From Prosopocoilus inquinatus (taxonomy: Eukaryota; Arthropoda; Insecta; Coleoptera; Lucanidae), in assembly GCA_036172665.1 (NCBI GenBank), contig JAYKNF010000073.1, positions 26,548-90,547 of the forward strand: a stretch of 64,000 nucleotides of DNA, written 5' to 3'. The notes under the pieces were generated by a model. It saw nothing but the letters and a program-made list of their open reading frames with translations, was not told the origin of the DNA and did no database searches. Both the position numbers and the translations under genes were made by a program. Shown here piece after piece: positions 1 through 13,500 of this stretch (positions are counted from its first letter, which is position 1; each line of letters begins with the position of its first letter).

Positions 1-149
1 CAGTAACTCTGATGTGAGATACAAAGTTCTCGGACGCAGCAGAAGCTGGAAATAATTTTGAACGAAACAACACCTATTAGCGTTGTTCCTGTGATGTATC
101 TAAAGGATCCTTACTTATCTAACATGTTATTTGACGTTTGGATGGACTC
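1..149 (+). repeat. Reference monomer (149 bp), used here to define positions
   Basis: This first complete unit serves as the coordinate key for the array. By eye the most constant stretches are GGACGCAG (32-39), GTTCCTGTG (85-93), GATCC (106-110) and TGTTA (125-129). Variation is concentrated at a few positions: 5-9 (AACTC, AAGTC, AGCTC, AACCC, AACTT), 15 (TGAG or AGAG), 23-31 (for example CGAAG, CAAAG, CGACG, then TTTTC, TTCTC, TTTTG), 40-43 (CAGA, TAGA, CTGA, CAGG), 60 (A or G), 74-75 (GT, GC, CT), 94-96 (ATG, CTG, TAG), 104-105 (TC, AC, AG), 116-122, 133-134 and 140-145. This unit has the rarer AG at 104-105, which creates GGATCC. The start was chosen only for convenience at CAGTAA; the biological unit boundary is unknown. 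Consensus G+C is about 40%. Confidence 0.95.
66..87. other. Imperfect inverted repeat inside the monomer, present in most units
   Basis: AACAAC at 66-71 and GTTGTT at 82-87 are perfect reverse complements separated by 10 bp. In the many monomers that read CGCATTAGCG in the spacer, a further GC/GC pair can form across a two-base bulge, leaving a four-base ATTA loop. The dyad is the clearest symmetric element in the unit. It is broken in subclasses reading GCGATG or GCGTCG, so it is common but not strictly maintained. Short dyads in satellites are sometimes protein-binding sites or sites of secondary structure; no function is shown here. A weaker dyad, CAGC-AGAA-GCTG, lies at 37-48. Confidence 0.6.
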
Positions 150-3100
150 CAGTAAGTCTGATGTGAGATACAAAGTTTTGGGACGCAGCAGGAGCTGGAA
201 ATAGTTTTAAACGAAACAACACGTATTAGCGTTGTTCCTGTGCTGTATCTAATCGATCCTTACTTATCTATCATGTTATTTGACGTTTCGATGGACTCCA
301 GTAACTCTGATGTGAGATACGAAGTTTTCGGACTCAGCAGAAGCTGAAAATAGTTTTAAACGATACAACACGTATTAGCGTTGTTCCTGTGATGTATCTA
401 ATCGATCCTTACTCATCTATCATGTTAATTGACGTTTGGACGGACTCCAGTAACTCTGATGAGAGATTCAAAGTTCTCGGACGCAGTAGAAGCTGGAAAT
501 AGTTTTGAGCGAAACAACACGTATTAGCGTTGTTCCTGTGATGTATCTAAACGATCCTTACTTATCTAACATGTTATTTGACGTTTGGATGGACTCCAGT
601 AAGTCTGATGTGAGATACAAAGTTTTTGGACGCAGCAGGAGCTGGAAATAGTTTTAAACGAAACAACAAGTATTAGCGTTGTTCCTGTGATGTATCTAAA
701 CGATCCTTACTCATCTATCATGTTATTTGACGTTTGGACAGACTCCAGTAACTCTGATGTGAGATACAAAGTTCTCGGACGCAGCAGGAGCTGGAAATAG
801 TTTTAAACGAAACAGCACGCATTAGCGTTGTTCCTGTGCTGTATCTAATCGATCCTTACTCATATATCATGTTATTTGACGTTTCGATGGACTCCAGTAA
901 CTCTGATGTGAGATACGAAGTTTTCGGACGCAGCAGAAGCTGGAATTAGTTTTAAACGAAACAACACGCATTAGCGATGTTCCTGTGATGTATCTAAACG
1001 ATCCTTACTCATCTATCATGTTATTTGACGTTCGGACGGACTCCAGTAACTCTGATGTGAGATACAAAGTTCTCGGACGCAGCAGAAGCTGGAAATAATT
1101 TTGAACGAAACAACACGTATTAGCGTTGTTCCTGTGATGTATCTAAACGATCCTTACTTATCTAACATGTTATTTGACGTTTGGATGGACTCCAGTAACC
1201 CTGACGTGAGATACGATGTTCTCGGACGCAGCAGAAGCTAGAAATAGTTTCAAACGAAACAACACGCATTCGCGTTGTTCCTGTGTAGTATCTAATCGAT
1301 CCTTACTCATCTATCATGTTACTTGACGTTTGGATGGGCTCCAGTAACTCTGATGAGAGATACAAAGATTTCGGACGCAGCAGAAGCTGGAAATAGTTTT
1401 GAACGAAACAACACCTATTAGTGTTGTTCCTGTGATGTATCTAAACGATCCTTACTTATCTAACATGTTATTTGACGTTTGGATGGACACCAGTATCCCT
1501 GATGTGAGATACTAAGTTCTCGGACGCAGCAGAAGCTGGAAATAGTTTTAAACGAAACAACACGTATTAGCGTTGTTCCTGTGATGTATCTAATCGATCC
1601 TTACTCATCTATCATGTTATTTGACGTTTGGACGGACTCCAGTAACTCTGATGAGAGATTCAAAGTTCTCGGACGCAGTAGAAGCTGGAAATAGTTTTAA
1701 ACGAAACAACACGTATTAGCGTTGTTCCTGTGCTGTATCTAATCGATCCTTACTCATATATCATGTTACTTGGCGTTTCGATGGACTCCAGTAGCTCTGA
1801 TGTGAGATACGACGTTTTCGGACGCAGCAGAAGCTGGAAATAGTTTTAAACGAAACAACACGTATTAGCGTTGTTCCTGTGATGTATCTAATCGATCCTT
1901 ACTCATCTATCATGTTATTTGACGTTTGGACGGACTCCAGTAACTCTGATGAGAGATTCAAAGTTCTCGGACGCAGCTGAAGCTGGAAATAGTTTTAAAT
2001 GAAACAACACGTATTAGCGTTGTTCCTGTGATGTATCTAATCGACCCTTACTCATCTATCATGTTATTTGGCGTTTCGATGGACTCCAGTAGCTCTGATG
2101 TGAGATACGACGTTTTCGGACGCAGCAGAAGCTGGAAATAGTTTTAAACGAAACAACACGCATTAGCGTTGTTCCTGTGATGTATCTAATCGATCTTTAC
2201 TCATCTATCATGTTATTTGACGTTTGGACGGACTCCAGTAACTCTGATGTGAGATACGACGTTTTCGGACGCAGCAGTAGCTGGAAATAGTTTTAAACGA
2301 AACAACACGCATTAGCGTTGTTCCTGTGATGTATCTAATCGATCCTTACTTATCTATCATGTTATTTGACGTTAGGATGGACTCCAGTAACCCTGACGTG
2401 AGATACGATGTTCTCGGACGCAGCAGAAGCTGGAAATAGTTTTAAACGAAACAACACGCATTAGCGTTGTTCCTGTGTAGTATCTAATCGATCCTTACTC
2501 ATCTATCATGTTATTTGGCGTTTCGATGGACTTCAGTAACTCTGATGTGATATACGACGTTTTCGGACGCAGCAGCAGCTGGAAATAATTTTAAACGAAA
2601 CAACACATATTAGCGTTATTCCTGTGATGTACATAATCGATCCTTACTCATCTATCATGTTATTTGACGTTTGGACGGACTCCAGTAACTCTGATGTGAG
2701 ATACAAAGTTATCGGACGCAGCAGAAGCTGGAAATAGTTTTGAACGAAACAACACGTATTAGCGTTGTTCCTGTGCTGTATCTAATCGATCCTTACTTAT
2801 CTAACATGTTATTTGACGTTTGGATGTACTCCAGTAAGTCTGATGTGAGATACAAAGTTTTTGGACGCAGCAGGAGCTGGAAATAGTTTTAAACGAAACA
2901 ACACGTATTAGCGTTGTTCCTGTGCTGTATCTAATCGATCCTTACTCATATATCATGTTATTTGGCGTTTCGATGGACTCCAGTAGCTCTGATGTGAGAT
3001 ACGACGTTTTCGGACGCAGCAGAAGCTGGAAATAGTTTTAAACGAAACAACACGCATTAGCGTTGTTCCTGTGATGTATCTAATCGATCCTTACTTATCT

Positions 3101-5364
3101 ATCATGTTATTTGACGTTTGGATGGACTCCAGTAACCCTGACGTGAGATACGAAGTTCTCGGACGCAGCAGAAGCTGGAAATAGTTTTAAACGAAACAAC
3201 ACGTATTAGCGTTGTTCCTGTGATGTATCTAATCGATCCTTACTCATCTATCATGTTATTTGACGTTTGGATGGACTCCAGTAACTCTGATGAGAGATAC
3301 AAAGATTTCGGACGCAGCAGAAGCTGGATATAGTTTTGAACGAAACAACACCTATTAGCGTTGTTCCTGTGATGTATCTAAACGATCCTTACTTATCTAA
3401 CATGTTATTTGACGTTTGGATGGACTCCAGTAAGTCTGATGTGAGATACAAAGTTTTGGGACGCAGAAGGAGCTGGAAATAGTTTTAAACGAAACAACAC
3501 GTATTAGCGTTGTTCCTGTGCTGTATCTAATCGATCCTTACTTATCTATCATGTTACTTGACGTTTCGATGGACTCCAGTAACTCTGATGTGAGATACGA
3601 AGTTTTCGGACGCAGCAGAAGCTGGAAATAGTTTTAAACGATACAACACGTATTAGCGTTGTTCCTGTGATGTATCTAATCGATCCTTACTCATCTATCA
3701 TGTTATTTGACGTTTGGACGGACTCCAGTAACTCTGATGAGATATTCAAAGTTCTCGGACGCAGTAGAAGCTGGAAATAGTTTTTAACGAAACAACACGT
3801 ATTAGCGTTGTTCCTGTGATGTATCTAAACGATCCTTACTTATCTAACATGTTATTTGACGTTTGGATGGACTCCAGTAAGTCTGATGTGAGATACAAAG
3901 TTTTTGGACGCAGCAGGAGCTGGAAATAGTTTTAAACGAAACAATACGTATTAGCGTTGTTCCTGTGATGTATCTAAACGATCCTTACTCATCTATCATG
4001 TTATTTGACGTTTGGACAGACTCCAGTAACTCTGATGTGAGATACAAAGTTCTCGGACGCAGCAGGAGCTGGAAATAGTTTTAGACGAAACAACACGTAT
4101 TAGCGTTGTTCCTGTGCTGTATCTAACCGATCCTTACTCATCTATCATGTTACTTGGCGTTTCGATGGACTCCGGTAGCTCTTATGTGAGATACGACTTT
4201 TTCGGACGCAGCAGAAGCTGGAAATAGTTTTAAATGAAACAACACGCATTAGCGTTGTTCCTGTGATTTATCTAATCGATCCTTACTCATTTATCATGTT
4301 ATTTGACGTTTGGACGGACTCCAGTAACTCTGATGTGAGATACAAAGTTCTCGGACGCAGGAGAAGCTGGAAATAATTTTGAACGAAACAACACGTATTA
4401 GCGTTGTTCCTGTGATGTATCTAAACGATCATTACTTATCTAACATGTTATTTAACGTTTGGATGGACTCCAGTAAGTCTGAAGTGAGATACAAAGTTTT
4501 TGGACGCAGCAGGAGCTGGAAATAGTTTTAAACGAAACAACACGTATTAGCGTTGTTCCTGTGCTGTATCTAATCGATCCTTACTTATCTATCATGTTAT
4601 TTGACGTTTCGATGGACTCCAGTAACTCTGATTTGAGATACGACGTTTTCGGACGCAGCAGAAGCTGGAAATAGTTTTAAACGAAACAACACGTATTAGC
4701 GTTGTTCCTGTGATGTATCTAATCGATCCTTACTTATTTATCATGTTATTTGACGTTTGGATGGACTCCAGTAACCCTGACGTGAGATACGAAGTTCTCG
4801 GACGCAGCAGAAGCTGGAAATAGTTTTAAACGAAACAACACGTATTAGCGTTGTTCCTGTGATGTATCTAATCGATCATTACTCATCTATCATGTTATTT
4901 GACGTTTGGACGGACTCCAGTAACTCTGATGTGAGATACAAAGTTATCGGACGCAGCAGAAGCTGGAAATAGTTTTGAACGAAACAACACGTTTTAGCGT
5001 TGTTCCTGTGCTGTATCTAATCGATCCTTACTTATCTATCATGTTATTTGACGTTTGGATGAACTCCAGTAACTCTAATGTGAGATACGAAATTTTCGGA
5101 CGCAGCAGAAGCTGGAAATAGTTTTGAACGAAACAACACGTATTAGCGTCGTTCCTGTGATGTATCTAAACGATCCTTACTTATCTAACATGTTATTTGA
5201 CGTTTGGACAGACTCCAGTAACTCTGATGTGAGATACAAAGTTTTTGGACGCAGCAGGAGCTGGAAATAGTTTTAAACGAAACAACACGTATTAGCGTTG
5301 TTCCTGTGATGTATCTAAACGATCCTTACTCATCTATCATGTTATTTGACGTTTGGACGGACTC

Positions 5365-8300
5365 CAGTAACTCTGATGTGAGATACAAAGTTCTCGGACG
5401 CAGCAGAAGCTGGAAATAATTTTGAACGAAACAACACCTATTAGCGTTGTTCCTGTGATGTATCTAAAGGATCCTTACTTATCTAACATGTTATTTGACG
5501 TTTGGATGGACTCCAGTAAGTCTGATGTGAGATACAAAGTTTTGGGACGCAGCAGGAGCTGGAAATAGTTTTAAACGAAACAACACGTATTAGCGTTGTT
5601 CCTGTGATGTATCTAATCGATCCTTACTCATCTATCATGTTAATTGACGTTTGGACGGACTCCAGTAACTCTGATGAGAGATTCAAAGTTCTCGGACGCA
5701 GTAGAAGCTGGAAATAGTTTTGAGCGAAACAACACGTATTAGCGTTGTTCCTGTGATGTATCTAAACGATCCTTACTTATCTAACATGTTATTTGACGTT
5801 TGGATGGACTCCAGTAAGTCTGATGTGAGATACAAAGTTTTTGGACGCAGCAGGAGCTGGAAATAGTTTTAAACGAAACAACAAGTATTAGCGTTGTTCC
5901 TGTGATGTATCTAAACGATCCTTACTCATCTATCATGTTATTTGACGTTTGGACAGACTCCAGTAACTCTGATGTGAGATACAAAGTTCTCGGACGCAGC
6001 AGGAGCTGGAAATAGTTTTAAACGAAACAGCACGCATTAGCGTTGTTCCTGTGCTGTATCTAATCGATCCTTACTCATATATCATGTTATTTGACGTTTC
6101 GATGGACTCCAGTAACTCTGATGTGAGATACGAAGTTTTCGGACGCAGCAGAAGCTGGAATTAGTTTTAAACGAAACAACACGCATTAGCGATGTTCCTG
6201 TGATGTATCTAAACGATCCTTACTCATCTATCATGTTATTTGACGTTCGGACGGACTCCAGTAACTCTGATGTGAGATACAAAGTTCTCGGACGCAGCAG
6301 AAGCTGGAAATAATTTTGAACGAAACAACACGTATTAGCGTTGTTCCTGTGATGTATCTAAACGATCCTTACTTATCTAACATGTTATTTGACGTTTGGA
6401 TGGACTCCAGTAACCCTGACGTGAGATACGATGTTCTCGGACGCAGCAGAAGCTAGAAATAGTTTCAAACGAAACAACACGCATTCGCGTTGTTCCTGTG
6501 TAGTATCTAATCGATCCTTACTCATCTATCATGTTACTTGACGTTTGGATGGGCTCCAGTAACTCTGATGAGAGATACAAAGATTTCGGACGCAGCAGAA
6601 GCTGGAAATAGTTTTGAACGAAACAACACCTATTAGTGTTGTTCCTGTGATGTATCTAAACGATCCTTACTTATCTAACATGTTATTTGACGTTTGGATG
6701 GACACCAGTATCCCTGATGTGAGATACTAAGTTCTCGGACGCAGCAGAAGCTGGAAATAGTTTTAAACGAAACAACACGTATTAGCGTTGTTCCTGTGAT
6801 GTATCTAATCGATCCTTACTCATCTATCATGTTATTTGACGTTTGGACGGACTCCAGTAACTCTGATGAGAGATTCAAAGTTCTCGGACGCAGTAGAAGC
6901 TGGAAATAGTTTTAAACGAAACAACACGTATTAGCGTTGTTCCTGTGCTGTATCTAATCGATCCTTACTCATATATCATGTTACTTGGCGTTTCGATGGA
7001 CTCCAGTAGCTCTGATGTGAGATACGACGTTTTCGGACGCAGCAGAAGCTGGAAATAGTTTTAAACGAAACAACACGTATTAGCGTTGTTCCTGTGATGT
7101 ATCTAATCGATCCTTACTCATCTATCATGTTATTTGACGTTTGGACGGACTCCAGTAACTCTGATGAGAGATTCAAAGTTCTCGGACGCAGCTGAAGCTG
7201 GAAATAGTTTTAAATGAAACAACACGTATTAGCGTTGTTCCTGTGATGTATCTAATCGACCCTTACTCATCTATCATGTTATTTGGCGTTTCGATGGACT
7301 CCAGTAGCTCTGATGTGAGATACGACGTTTTCGGACGCAGCAGAAGCTGGAAATAGTTTTAAACGAAACAACACGCATTAGCGTTGTTCCTGTGATGTAT
7401 CTAATCGATCTTTACTCATCTATCATGTTATTTGACGTTTGGACGGACTCCAGTAACTCTGATGTGAGATACGACGTTTTCGGACGCAGCAGTAGCTGGA
7501 AATAGTTTTAAACGAAACAACACGCATTAGCGTTGTTCCTGTGATGTATCTAATCGATCCTTACTTATCTATCATGTTATTTGACGTTAGGATGGACTCC
7601 AGTAACCCTGACGTGAGATACGATGTTCTCGGACGCAGCAGAAGCTGGAAATAGTTTTAAACGAAACAACACGCATTAGCGTTGTTCCTGTGTAGTATCT
7701 AATCGATCCTTACTCATCTATCATGTTATTTGGCGTTTCGATGGACTTCAGTAACTCTGATGTGATATACGACGTTTTCGGACGCAGCAGCAGCTGGAAA
7801 TAATTTTAAACGAAACAACACATATTAGCGTTATTCCTGTGATGTACATAATCGATCCTTACTCATCTATCATGTTATTTGACGTTTGGACGGACTCCAG
7901 TAACTCTGATGTGAGATACAAAGTTATCGGACGCAGCAGAAGCTGGAAATAGTTTTGAACGAAACAACACGTATTAGCGTTGTTCCTGTGCTGTATCTAA
8001 TCGATCCTTACTTATCTAACATGTTATTTGACGTTTGGATGTACTCCAGTAAGTCTGATGTGAGATACAAAGTTTTTGGACGCAGCAGGAGCTGGAAATA
8101 GTTTTAAACGAAACAACACGTATTAGCGTTGTTCCTGTGCTGTATCTAATCGATCCTTACTCATATATCATGTTATTTGGCGTTTCGATGGACTCCAGTA
8201 GCTCTGATGTGAGATACGACGTTTTCGGACGCAGCAGAAGCTGGAAATAGTTTTAAACGAAACAACACGCATTAGCGTTGTTCCTGTGATGTATCTAATC

Positions 8301-10579
8301 GATCCTTACTTATCTATCATGTTATTTGACGTTTGGATGGACTCCAGTAACCCTGACGTGAGATACGAAGTTCTCGGACGCAGCAGAAGCTGGAAATAGT
8401 TTTAAACGAAACAACACGTATTAGCGTTGTTCCTGTGATGTATCTAATCGATCCTTACTCATCTATCATGTTATTTGACGTTTGGATGGACTCCAGTAAC
8501 TCTGATGAGAGATACAAAGATTTCGGACGCAGCAGAAGCTGGATATAGTTTTGAACGAAACAACACCTATTAGCGTTGTTCCTGTGATGTATCTAAACGA
8601 TCCTTACTTATCTAACATGTTATTTGACGTTTGGATGGACTCCAGTAAGTCTGATGTGAGATACAAAGTTTTGGGACGCAGAAGGAGCTGGAAATAGTTT
8701 TAAACGAAACAACACGTATTAGCGTTGTTCCTGTGCTGTATCTAATCGATCCTTACTTATCTATCATGTTACTTGACGTTTCGATGGACTCCAGTAACTC
8801 TGATGTGAGATACGAAGTTTTCGGACGCAGCAGAAGCTGGAAATAGTTTTAAACGATACAACACGTATTAGCGTTGTTCCTGTGATGTATCTAATCGATC
8901 CTTACTCATCTATCATGTTATTTGACGTTTGGACGGACTCCAGTAACTCTGATGAGATATTCAAAGTTCTCGGACGCAGTAGAAGCTGGAAATAGTTTTT
9001 AACGAAACAACACGTATTAGCGTTGTTCCTGTGATGTATCTAAACGATCCTTACTTATCTAACATGTTATTTGACGTTTGGATGGACTCCAGTAAGTCTG
9101 ATGTGAGATACAAAGTTTTTGGACGCAGCAGGAGCTGGAAATAGTTTTAAACGAAACAATACGTATTAGCGTTGTTCCTGTGATGTATCTAAACGATCCT
9201 TACTCATCTATCATGTTATTTGACGTTTGGACAGACTCCAGTAACTCTGATGTGAGATACAAAGTTCTCGGACGCAGCAGGAGCTGGAAATAGTTTTAGA
9301 CGAAACAACACGTATTAGCGTTGTTCCTGTGCTGTATCTAACCGATCCTTACTCATCTATCATGTTACTTGGCGTTTCGATGGACTCCGGTAGCTCTTAT
9401 GTGAGATACGACTTTTTCGGACGCAGCAGAAGCTGGAAATAGTTTTAAATGAAACAACACGCATTAGCGTTGTTCCTGTGATTTATCTAATCGATCCTTA
9501 CTCATTTATCATGTTATTTGACGTTTGGACGGACTCCAGTAACTCTGATGTGAGATACAAAGTTCTCGGACGCAGGAGAAGCTGGAAATAATTTTGAACG
9601 AAACAACACGTATTAGCGTTGTTCCTGTGATGTATCTAAACGATCATTACTTATCTAACATGTTATTTAACGTTTGGATGGACTCCAGTAAGTCTGAAGT
9701 GAGATACAAAATTTTTGGACGCAGCAGGAGCTGGAAATAGTTTTAAACGAAACAACACGTATTAGCGTTGTTCCTGTGCTGTATCTAATCGATCCTTACT
9801 TATCTATCATGTTATTTGACGTTTCGATGGACTCCAGTAACTCTGATTTGAGATACGACGTTTTCGGACGCAGCAGAAGCTGGAAATAGTTTTAAACGAA
9901 ACAACACGTATTAGCGTTGTTCCTGTGATGTATCTAATCGATCCTTACTTATTTATCATGTTATTTGACGTTTGGATGGACTCCAGTAACCCTGACGTGA
10001 GATACGAAGTTCTCGGACGCAGCAGAAGCTGGAAATAGTTTTAAACGAAACAACACGTATTAGCGTTGTTCCTGTGATGTATCTAATCGATCATTACTCA
10101 TCTATCATGTTATTTGACGTTTGGACGGACTCCAGTAACTCTGATGTGAGATACAAAGTTATCGGACGCAGCAGAAGCTGGAAATAGTTTTGAACGAAAC
10201 AACACGTTTTAGCGTTGTTCCTGTGCTGTATCTAATCGATCCTTACTTATCTATCATGTTATTTGACGTTTGGATGAACTCCAGTAACTCTAATGTGAGA
10301 TACGAAATTTTCGGACGCAGCAGAAGCTGGAAATAGTTTTGAACGAAACAACACGTATTAGCGTCGTTCCTGTGATGTATCTAAACGATCCTTACTTATC
10401 TAACATGTTATTTGACGTTTGGACAGACTCCAGTAACTCTGATGTGAGATACAAAGTTTTTGGACGCAGCAGGAGCTGGAAATAGTTTTAAACGAAACAA
10501 CACGTATTAGCGTTGTTCCTGTGATGTATCTAAACGATCCTTACTCATCTATCATGTTATTTGACGTTTGGACGGACTC
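5365..10579 (+). repeat. Zone I HOR copy 2, 35 monomers, one monomer short
   Basis: Copy 2 follows copy 1 at 5,215 bp (35 monomers) from about 448/5663 to its end and is almost identical; one substitution was noticed in the pass by eye (AAAGTTTTTGG near 4497 reads AAAATTTTTGG near 9712). Near its start, the unit at 5514-5662 begins like copy 1's second monomer and ends like its third, so two monomers have fused into one. This is the product expected of unequal exchange, or deletion, between adjacent monomers. Copies 1 and 3 retain both monomers, so the loss is probably derived in this copy. Confidence 0.9.
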
Positions 10580-13500
10580 CAGTAACTCTGATGTGAGATA
10601 CAAAGTTCTCGGACGCAGCAGAAGCTGGAAATAATTTTGAACGAAACAACACCTATTAGCGTTGTTCCTGTGATGTATCTAAAGGATCCTTACTTATCTA
10701 ACATGTTATTTGACGTTTGGATGGACTCCAGTAAGTCTGATGTGAGATACAAAGTTTTGGGACGCAGCAGGAGCTGGAAATAGTTTTAAACGAAACAACA
10801 CGTATTAGCGTTGTTCCTGTGCTGTATCTAATCGATCCTTACTTATCTATCATGTTATTTGACGTTTCGATGGACTCCAGTAACTCTGATGTGAGATACG
10901 AAGTTTTCGGACGCAGCAGAAGCTGAAAATAGTTTTAAACGATACAACACGTATTAGCGTTGTTCCTGTGATGTATCTAATCGATCCTTACTCATCTATC
11001 ATGTTAATTGACGTTTGGACGGACTCCAGTAACTCTGATGAGAGATTCAAAGTTCTCGGACGCAGTAGAAGCTGGAAATAGTTTTGAGCGAAACAACACG
11101 TATTAGCGTTGTTCCTGTGATGTATCTAAACGATCCTTACTTATCTAACATGTTATTTGACGTTTGGATGGACTCCAGTAAGTCTGATGTGAGATACAAA
11201 GTTTTTGGACGCAGCAGGAGCTGGAAATAGTTTTAAACGAAACAACAAGTATTAGCGTTGTTCCTGTGATGTATCTAAACGATCCTTACTCATCTATCAT
11301 GTTATTTGACGTTTGGACAGACTCCAGTAACTCTGATGTGAGATACAAAGTTCTCGGACGCAGCAGGAGCTGGAAATAGTTTTAAACGAAACAGCACGCA
11401 TTAGCGTTGTTCCTGTGCTGTATCTAATCGATCCTTACTCATATATCATGTTATTTGGCGTTTCGATGGAGTCCAGTAGCTCTGATGTGAGATACGACGT
11501 TTTCGGACGCAGGAGAAGCTGGAAATAGTTTTAAACGAAACAACACGCATTAGCGTTGTTCCTGTGATGTATCTAATCGATCCTTACTTATCTATCATGT
11601 TATTTGACGTTTGGATGGACTCCAGTAAACCTGACGTGAGATACGATGTTCTCGGACGCAGCATAAGCTGGAAATAGTTTTAAACGAAACAACACCCATT
11701 AGCGTTGTTCCTGTGATGTATCTAATCGATCCTTACTTATCTATCATGTTATTTGACGTTTGGATGGACTCCAGTAACCCTGACGTGAGATACGAAGTTC
11801 TCGGACGCAGCAGAAGCTGGAAATAGTTTTAAACGAAACAACACGTATTAGCGTTGTTCCTGTGATGTATCTAATCGATCCTTACTCATCTATCATGTTA
11901 TTTGACGTTTGGACTGACTCCAGTAACTCTGATGTGAGATACAAAGTTCTCGGACGCAGCAGAAGCTGGAAATAATTTTGAACGTAACAACACGTGTTAC
12001 CGTTGTTCCTGTGATGTATCTAAACGATCCTTACTTATCTAACATGTTATTTAACGTTTGGATGGGCTCCAGTAAGTCTGATGTGAGATACAAAGTTTTT
12101 GGACGCAGCAGGAGCTGGAAATAGTTTTAAACGAAACAACACATATTAGCGTTGTTCCTGTGCTGTATCTAATCGATCCTTACTTATCTATCATGTTATT
12201 TGACGTTTCGATGGACTCCAGTAACTCTGATATGAGATACGTCGTTTTCGGACGCAGCAGAAGCTGGAAATAGTTTTAAACGAAACAACACGTATTAGCG
12301 TTGTTCCTGTGATGTATCTAAACGATCCTTACTTATCTAACATGTTATTTGACGTTTGGATGGACTCCAGTAAGTCTGATGTGAGATACAAAGTTTTGGG
12401 ACGCAGCAGGAGCTGGAAATAGTTTTAAACGAAACAACACGTATTAGCGTTGTTCCTGTGATGTATCTAATCGATCCTTTCTCATCTATCATGTTATTTG
12501 ACGTTTGGACGGACTCCAGTAACTCTGATGAGAGATACAAAGTTCTCGGACGCAGTAGAAGCTGGAAATAGTTTTGAACGAAACAACACCTATTAGCGTT
12601 GTTCCTGTGATGTATCTAAACGATCCTTACTTATCTAACATGTTATTTGACGTTTGGATGGACTCCAGTAAGTCTGATGTGAGATACAAAGTTTTGGGAC
12701 GCAGCAGGAGCTGGAAATAGTTTTAAACGAAACAACACGTATTAGCGTTGTTCCTGTGCTGTATCTAATCGATCCTTACTTATCTATCATGTTACTTGAC
12801 GTTTCGATGGACTCCAGTAACTCTGATGTGAGATACGAAGTTTTCGGACGCAGCAGAAGCTGGAAATAGTTTTAAACGATACAACACGTATTAGCGTTGT
12901 TCCTGTGATGTATCTAATCGATCCTTACTCATCTATCATGTTATTTGACGTTTGGACGGACTCCAGTAACTCTGATGAGATATTCAAAGTTCTCGGACGC
13001 AGTAGAAGCTGGAAATAGTTTTTAACGAAACAACACGTATTAGCGTTGTTCCTGTGATGTATCTAAACGATCCTTACTTATCTAACATGTTATTTGACGT
13101 TTGGATGGACTCCAGTAAGTCTGATGTGAGATACAAAGTTTTTGGACGCAGCAGGAGCTGGAAATAGTTTTAAACGAAACAACACGTATTAGCGTTGTTC
13201 CTGTGATGTATCTAAACGATCCTTACTCATCTATCATGTTATTTGACGTTTGGACAGACTCCAGTAACTCTGATGTGAGATACAAAGTTCTCGGACGCAG
13301 CAGGAGCTGGAAATAGTTTTAGACGAAACAACACGTATTAGCGTTGTTCCTGTGCTGTATCTAAACGATCCTTACTTATCTAACATGTTATTTGACGTTT
13401 GGATGGACTCCAGTAAGTCTGATGTGAGATACAAAGTTTTTGGACGCAGCAGGAGCTGGAAATAGTTTTAAACGAAACAACACATATTAGCGTTGTTCCT

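Larger units (their letters stand above)
1..5364 (+). repeat. Zone I HOR copy 1, 36 monomers
   Basis: This is the first of three long units. It opens with the monomer carrying TAAAGG at 101, and the same monomer recurs at 5465, 10680 and 16044. The unit is 36 x 149 bp. Private changes inside it recur in copy 2 at exactly 5,215 bp: AGCTAG with TTTCAAACG near 1235-1255, GACACCAG near 1487, GACTTCAG near 2529, GAGATATTC near 3740, ACAATACG near 3942 and CGATCATT near 4426. One monomer, about 299-447 with AGCTGAAAATAG, is absent from copy 2. The window starts inside the array, so the true start of this copy is arbitrary. Confidence 0.9.

Noticed and set aside
51..67. Possible CENP-B-box-like site on the minus strand (TTTCGTTTAAAACTATT)
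   Set aside because: Only TTCG, the central A and one C of the nine core positions of the mammalian CENP-B box agree (6 of 9), and the CGGG part is missing. That is too weak to call.
1..1500. CRISPR-like array
   Set aside because: The repeats are directly abutting 149-bp units that vary throughout. There are no short constant repeats separated by unique spacers, no leader and no cas genes.
12337..12540. Minus-strand open frame of 67 codons, with a near-identical twin at 17,701-17,904
   Set aside because: It spans parts of two satellite monomers, and its twin lies exactly 5,364 bp away as part of the HOR copy 3/copy 4 match. Frames change every 149 bp, and the other monomers carry stops in the same frame. 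It is chance openness in repeat DNA, not a gene.
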